Below are positions 58,642 through 64,000 of a stretch of DNA of 64,000 nucleotides, one piece after another (positions within the stretch are counted from its first letter, which is position 1; each line of letters starts with the position of its first letter). The stretch spans positions 496,001 to 560,000 of the forward strand of contig BROI01000021.1 of NCBI GenBank assembly GCA_027923505.1, in the 5' to 3' direction. This stretch comes from Mayamaea pseudoterrestris (Eukaryota > Bacillariophyta > Bacillariophyceae > Sellaphorales > Sellaphoraceae). The position numbers and the translations under genes were made by a program. The notes beneath the pieces are model-generated. The model had not been told where the DNA came from. It worked only from the letters and a program-made list of their open reading frames with translations, and made no database searches.

Positions 58642-61544
58642 CTACTACCGCTGTTGGTGCGAAAAGTTTTGCGGAAAACATCCACTTTCTGGCGCATCTG
58701 ATAAAGATCTCTAGCCACTGTAGATCCTTGGTCTTGAAGCCCTTGAATCCGCTCTTGGACAATGGACGCCCCAGTCACACCGGTCGTAACTCCCTTCAAC
58801 GCCTGATCTGCGTCGAGTCCAAACTTTTCTAGCCATCCAGCTTGTTGCGATCGACTGTATCCTTTCAAAGAAAGGACGAGAACAAAGTCTTGCGCAGTTC
58901 CATCGCTCCATTGAGCCTTAAAATTGTCCACAAGCAACGTTTCTGGGGTGCCGACAAGTTTTAGCAATATCTCGAGCCTCATAAATTGTTTACTAACCAT
59001 TTTTGAGTACATAGCCGGAGCTATCGTTGATCCAGTGGCTAGCGGTTTCTTTCCAGGTACCCCTGTTGGCGCAACTTCCTCTATAATAGGCAGCTTTTGA
59101 AACAGCGTCTTCAAGTTATAAACATCCAACAAAAGCTGCTGGCTGCCAGGCTCGCTGATATTCTTTAGTCGTGTGAGGTAATAATTGTATGTCACGATGA
59201 AGTTTGATGCGAACTTGTCGCAAAAAGTTCTGAAATACGAAATAGGCAGCAAGCTTCGAACTTGAATGACATATGGTTCAATTTCGTCGTGCATCGTTCG
59301 GACGTATGCACTCTCTTCACCCGCTGAATCCATGCCGCCATCTCCGGCAGTCCAGTTGTGAGACAACATCGGTTTGAGCCCGTCTTCCACTCTGCGCGTG
59401 AGTCCCGAAACAAGAACGCGGATTGATTTTGCAGTTATGTCGTGATATACTTCCTGATCAGACATCATGTCGATCTTGCTCTTGAATTCGCTGTCGATCA
59501 TGTCGCGAATGAGTTCCTCTAGTGCTTCAAGCGTATCGGCGCAGTACTCGCAGGTAGATACAACGTGACAGACTGTTACTTCTTCTCCCATCGGAACGCG
59601 ATAATGCGCAGAGATAGCGTTGTCAACTCGCTGCTGTTGCCCAAACGTACCGCCAATAGAAAGAGCCCCTCCAGGACTCTGAGCAGCAATCGGTAGCTTA
59701 CGATCAAGGACCAACGCATACTTCCGCAGTGCATCTTTAAATGCTCTACATAGCATGAAAAAAACCTTTCCTTTTGACAGTGCTGTGCAGCGCGTGATGC
59801 TCCCTTTTATGTACACGAAGAGGTTCGTCGAACTAGTAAACACCGGGCGCTCGCCGCGGGTGTCGACGGTGCGGTCTTCCAATGCCTCCTTGAGTAGATC
59901 CGTCAAATTCTGCTCCTCAAGTGAAATGTATGGGCGCATATAATTCTGAAAAGCGCCAGATGCAATGCCGATCAGCGGCGTCGTCGCTTGGCTTGTCTGC
60001 GACTCATCCAGCCCGATATCCTGGTCTCCTTTTCGAAGAAAAACTGTGCCACATTCATTTTGAAGCCATCCAGTGATATCCTTTTCAAAAACGATTGATG
60101 TCTGCAGTGCTTTCAGTAAGATGGTGGCATTGTTCGCGTCATCGTCCTTACTGGGCCCACTCAAAAGAGCGAGTATGTGATCGCGCGTCTGTCCGTGCAG
60201 AAAGCCTTTAATAGTGAGAAGAGCCATCGACAGTAACAGCATACATCAGAAATAGACATGTTTTAATTAACTTACCACTTTCAGAAAGTACCGCGCCATG
60301 GATGCATGCAAATTCCAACCGGCTGGAAAAACCGCTGGAAACTTGCGATCAATTTTTTGAATCGTTTGCTGGAACCAATGAAACCGCATTTCTAATTTGT
60401 CAAGTCCCGAAACCTTTTCCTTCTCATCATCCATTGGCGCTTGAATTTTAAAGCTCGAGACTCGCTTCTCATGCAGCTTATGATCATTGGACGACGGCTC
60501 AAACGTCAACACATACGACGCCAAGTGATCCTGGCAAAATCCGCAAATAAAAGCATCGCGAACCGTAGGTCCTAAAGCGTCAATAAGCGCAACACCTCCG
60601 CGCATGACGTCTGGAGTCATTATTGGAGTTGTGGGTGACTGCTGACGCAAATGGTCACCTTCGTCATTCTCATGATCACAGCAGTCGAGAAGAGACTCGT
60701 CATCATGCGCCTTTGTTTTCGCTTTTCCTTCCATTTCCATCGTCTTTTGCAACCCAAAACCAGCGATGCGAACTCCTTGCACCAAGCTTGTTTTCAAGAA
60801 TTCTTGAAACCCAGTGATGCGCTTTGAAAGCAATCGCATCGGCTGGACTTTGTGCGTATATCCACTAAAGTAGTCCATAAGAAGGTTTGTCGCTTCAACA
60901 AGTTGCGACGCACTTAAAAAGTCTGGATATGGTTCACTCAAGCAGCAGATTCGTAACTGCTCGACTGCATTGACCAGCATGTGAAGTCGCTTTAAGCTCG
61001 TAATGGTTTGCTGCAAGTGCTGCTTTGCATAGTCAAGCCGCTTCATGTCTTGCGTAATTCTTAAGACGGCAGATTCACTTTGTGAAGCTTTGTCTCGGAC
61101 TTGAAGTATGCGATGCTGGAGTTCTTTGACAGACGACTTGGCTTGCTGGACGTGACGTCGGGTAGAATCTGCCGTTTCTGATTGTCGTTGAAGGGCATTG
61201 TTTATGCGGTCGTCTAGCCGATAAATCTTTTCGGCGACAGCTTCACGAAGAAGCGGAAGTTGCTGAACCAAAGCAGCTTCAGAACAATAGTGCTTGTTGA
61301 GAAAGTCAATGGGTTCAAATCCCGCAGCTTCGGTCTCATCAATGCTTAATTTGGAAATATCCAATTTGGCAGTAAAGGCGGACGGTTGCTGCAGCGAGGT
61401 CGAAGCGAGAGAACTGAGCAGCTGCACTGGATCTGGAGCATGGTTTGGGGCCATTGGAGGACCTGATTGCGAGACTGATGGCCTGGTTTTTACCCTGGAG
61501 AGTGAAGACGGATGAAGTGACGTCGGCGAAGGCGCCATGGTCAT
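58638..61544 (-). CDS. VPS53: VPS53, GARP/EARP tethering complex subunit
   Basis: Exons 61544-60276 and 60188-58638 (87-nt intron) code 939 residues. The open frame begins at a TTG at 61610; ATGs at 61544 and 61538 are the likely starts. The VPS53 N-terminal coiled coil is evident: FEPIDFLNKHY, AEKIYRLDDRINNALQRQSE, VRDKASQSESAVLRITQDMK, RLDYAKQHLQQTITSLKRLHML. The join gives MARYFLKV|TRDHILALLSGP, the family's VTR region. Exon 2 keeps YCADTLEALEELIRDMID, PYVIQVRSLLPISYFRTFCD, and QFMRLEILLKLVGTPETLLVDN. VPS53 acts with VPS51, VPS52 and VPS54 in endosome-to-Golgi tethering. It is head-to-head with CDK7, 154 nt apart. Confidence 0.92.
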
Positions 61545-61698
61545 TCGTTGTGTGGAGGATGGCACAGTCTCTTCTGTCGCACCGCCGACATCTGTCGGTC
61601 CGGTACTCAATCACTGATGAGGGCGCTGCGCGTTGCGAACTTTTTCTTTCGGAAACCACTGGCAACCCACCCGCGCACTTCAAAGAGTGGAAAGTGCC

Positions 61699-62849
61699 AT
61701 GGACAGTTACAAGGTGATCAAAGCACTTGGACAAGGCACATGGGGTGTTGTACATCAGGTGCGTACAGAGAGAAAATCGATCCGTCTCGGGATTGCACTC
61801 TGTAGTCTTTGCCTCGAAGCATCCTTTTTCGCAGCCAAGGTGCTTCGTGCTTGACTAGTTTTGATGGCATTACCTTATGAAACTATGTAATTAACGTTCT
61901 GAAACAGGCTGAACAAAAAGGGACGGGTCGCATCGTCGCAATCAAGAAAATCAAGTCGGAGCGACCAGAAGAAGGCGTTAACTTTACTGCCGTTCGCGAG
62001 ATAAAGCTTCTCCGTGAGTTCAAACACGAACATATCATTGACCTGGTCGACTGTTTCACTACACCCGATCAAGCTGTCTGTCTCGTATATGAATGTGCCT
62101 ATACGGATCTTGAGAAGATCTTAAACAACAAGGCGATACCCTTGTCTATGGCAGACATCAAGCGTCACATTCTATCATTGCTCAGCGCCGTTGCTGCATG
62201 CCACGAACGATTCATATTGCACCGAGATATTAAGGTAAGAACATAAACGGCTTGCCATGCTCGACACTACTTATTGCTTCATTCTCATTGATTGCTTCTC
62301 ACGCTTTCTACGGTTCAGCCCGATAATATGCTTTTTCTAAAAGATGGAACGATGAAATTAGCTGATTTTGGTTTGAGTCGCATGTACGGGACACCTAAAA
62401 CGCGGTTAAGCCCACAAGCGATCACTCTTTGGTATAAGCCGCCCGAATTATTGCTCGGAGCATACGAGTATTCTTCATCGGCAGACATCTGGAGTGTTGG
62501 ATGCATTTTTGCAGAGTTGCTGCTCCGACGGCCGTTTCTGCAGGGCAAGAACTCGGATATCAGTCAGCTTGACACAATTTTTACCGTTTTTGGTACGCCC
62601 AATCAGACAAATTGGCCTGATCACGAGACACTTCCTCTTTGTGCCAGAGGCTTGGCGTGGGACGAAACCACGCCGATACCATTTGATGAGATATTCACGG
62701 CTGCTCCCAAGGATGCAATCAGTTTGTTGCGCAGCATTTTGGTGTTGGATCCAAACATGCGCTTTTCGGCATCGCAAGCACTTAGTCATCCATATTTATC
62801 GAATGATCCACCACCTACAGTTAAGGAGAATCTTGTGTTGACGGCGTAG
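61699..62849 (+). CDS. CDK7: Cyclin-dependent kinase, CDK7/CAK-like
   Basis: Exons 61699-61758, 61908-62234 and 62319-62849 (introns 149 and 84 nt) code 305 residues. The glycine loop is LGQGTWGVVH; then IVAIKKIKSERPEEGVNFTA and VREIKLLREF in the PSTAIRE-helix position, ILHRDIKPDNML, LADFGLSRMYG, and ALWYKPPELLLG-like ITLWYKPPELLLG. SADIWSVGCIFAELLLRRPF, FGTPNQTNWPD, and the end LSHPYLSNDPPPT match CDK7 (KYFSNRPGPTP). CDK7 with cyclin H and MAT1 is the CDK-activating kinase and TFIIH kinase. The cyclin-binding helix NFTAVREI is nearest to CDK7's NRTALREI. Start ATG at 61699. Confidence 0.93.
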
Positions 62850-62946
62850 TACAAGAGTCGTCTGTAAGGTGCATTAAACTAGTGTGGTATGGTCAAAACA
62901 ACCACACAATTATGCTTATGGTTAAGGTAGATCGAATCTGAAGTAT

Positions 62947-64000
62947 TTAGAAATCCGAGTCGCTTTCCATGTCGCTTGCGGAGTCCTCGTCATCCGAATC
63001 GTCTAAAGTGTACGCCTTTGGCAAGACAGCACGAGAATGGCGCGGCAAGCGAGAGGCTGGCTGCTTCCGAGACTCGTCGTCGCTGTCACCTCTAAAATCG
63101 AGATCTGAGTCCATGTGGTCATTCTTGCTTGTCGCTTCCTTCTTGCGCGCTCGTTTGACCGGTTGGACTAGTTTCGTCGACTTCGTAGTAGGCGTTAGCG
63201 ACGCCTCGACAAGCATCTCATCATCAAGCACTTCTACAGAATCTTCAGACTCTAAATCAGCCATCTTGGGTGAAGGACGCTTGTGTTTGATTGGCTTAGG
63301 CTGTAACACTTTGAGAGGCGGAGAAACTTGCACCTTCTTGATACGCTCCATGAGGCTCATAGACTTGTCAGAGACATCGCTGTCGCTGTCGATCTCAAAA
63401 GCTGCCTTCGTTGCAGCTGCAGGAGCTACTTTAGTCGTAGCCTTCGCTTTAGCAGCTGGCTTACTGGCCGTTTTGGTAGCCACAAAAGATGTCTTGCCCT
63501 TCGCAAAAGTCATTGTGCGGTCGAAGGTCGGCTTTCGCATGACTGGCATGGAAATTGACTTGTCGTCGTTAGAATCAACCTCCATCACATCGTCATCCGA
63601 TGACGTTTCCTGATGGCTGTCCCATTCGTGAAAATTTTTCTTTTTGGTAATGGGTTTCTTTTTGTCCAATTTGGCGCGGTGCTTGGCATTTTTGACTTGG
63701 GCTCGCTTTTCGCCGTCAGCAGCAGCAGCCAGAGACAAGTCGCGCTCGTCGAGGGCCTTTTCAATGGCGTCAAGGTCGTTTGACCAAAGATGGTCAGGCG
63801 ATGTCAAGCGAAGAGAATCTAATTCTGCTGTTTTCTGCACAAGCAACACTTTGAGCGCATCAACCTTTTCCATTGTCAAGCTCCAGAGTTTCATGCCCAT
63901 CAAGTACTCGTAACCCTGACTGAGCTCTGACTGAGATTGCTCCATGTCCTCGCCGTCAACCTCTGCGTCACTCTTGATGTGATCGTCCTTGCTGCTATAC
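62947..64000 (-). CDS. TOP2: DNA topoisomerase II, C-terminal part (runs off the right edge)
   Basis: A minus-strand frame stays open to the window edge; the internal Met at 63945 is not a start. The upstream visible part is YEYLMGMKLWSLTMEKVDAL and LLVQKTAELDSLR followed by SPDHLWSNDLDAIEKAL, matching the end of the TOP2 core (YLLNMPLWSLTLEKVEKL ... SPSDLWKEDLAAF). Below that is the usual variable C-terminal domain, rich in Asp, Ser and Lys with alternating acidic and basic runs and KKKNF. It ends ESDSDF at 62947. The active-site domains lie beyond the window. It converges on CDK7, 97 nt apart. Confidence 0.9.
   Translation of the reverse strand, partial: YSSKDDHIKSDAEVDGEDMEQSQSELSQGYEYLMGMKLWSLTMEKVDALKVLLVQKTAELDSLRLTSPDHLWSNDLDAIEKALDERDLSLAAAADGEKRAQVKNAKHRAKLDKKKPITKKKNFHEWDSHQETSSDDDVMEVDSNDDKSISMPVMRKPTFDRTMTFAKGKTSFVATKTASKPAAKAKATTKVAPAAATKAAFEIDSDSDVSDKSMSLMERIKKVQVSPPLKVLQPKPIKHKRPSPKMADLESEDSVEVLDDEMLVEASLTPTTKSTKLVQPVKRARKKEATSKNDHMDSDLDFRGDSDDESRKQPASRLPRHSRAVLPKAYTLDDSDDEDSASDMESDSDF

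Noticed and set aside
1-64000. Transposons, LTR elements, virus-like elements or CRISPR arrays
   Set aside because: No reverse transcriptase, integrase, transposase or capsid-like frame, no long direct or inverted repeats and no spaced short-repeat array were seen by eye.

Overview
The window is nuclear DNA of a photosynthetic stramenopile, most likely a diatom, and probably a pennate one such as Phaeodactylum (species not proven). Evidence: short spliceosomal GT-AG introns (mostly 60-120 nt); signal peptides followed by an aromatic-led transit peptide of the ASAFAP type (TAF|QV, KAF|AP, QGF|IS); an LRR membrane protein with the A-P-T-rich juxtamembrane linker common in diatoms; and an LCIB-type carbonic anhydrase homologue. 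No transposon, LTR element, virus-like element, CRISPR array, tRNA or rRNA was recognised.

Thirty-five genes are packed closely, plus the 3' tail of one more at the left edge. Left to right: TRM82/WDR4, PPIL1, CPSF73, CCT8 and a C3orf33-like protein (1-7.6 kb); an intron-rich JmjC protein and an LRR transmembrane protein with a 14-copy LExDxxxK repeat (8-15 kb); an inverted pair of plastid-targeted paralogues, an aldo/keto reductase, an acidic secretory-pathway protein, an FSH1 hydrolase and a TMCO4-like protein (15.4-23.4 kb); RAB3GAP2, RsmE, glycine cleavage H protein, MCM10, METTL5, BCAT, a GT31 glycosyltransferase and an N-myristoylation-candidate protein (23.5-39.9 kb); a serine carboxypeptidase, RPC4 of RNA polymerase III, an LCIB/theta-CA-like protein, a carrier-like membrane protein, a UVSSA-like protein, a plastid membrane protein and a J-domain protein (40-50 kb); a two-pore K+ channel, a TLDc protein, nicastrin, ROK1/DDX52, VPS53, CDK7 and the C-terminus of topoisomerase II, which runs off the right edge (50-64 kb).

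Most genes are core housekeeping functions (RNA processing, transcription, replication and repair, trafficking, chaperones). They do not form one pathway. Some are thematically related: MCM10 and TOP2 (replication); CDK7 and UVSSA (TFIIH and transcription-coupled repair); CPSF73, RPC4, TRM82, METTL5 and ROK1 (RNA production and modification); H protein and BCAT (amino-acid metabolism). Strand alternates strikingly: 25 of 34 neighbour pairs switch strand. The 12 head-to-head pairs mostly share short intergenic spaces, and several tail-to-tail pairs lie within about 50 nt, one with overlapping stop codons.

The items most worth a second look are the LExDxxxK-repeat LRR protein, the inverted plastid paralogue pair with a conserved intron, the JmjC protein with an Asn where the first iron-binding His is expected, the LCIB-like gene with a TGACGT element upstream, and the long N-myristoylation-candidate protein of unknown family. 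Exon joins were inferred by eye from splice-site sequence and reading-frame continuity, without transcript data.
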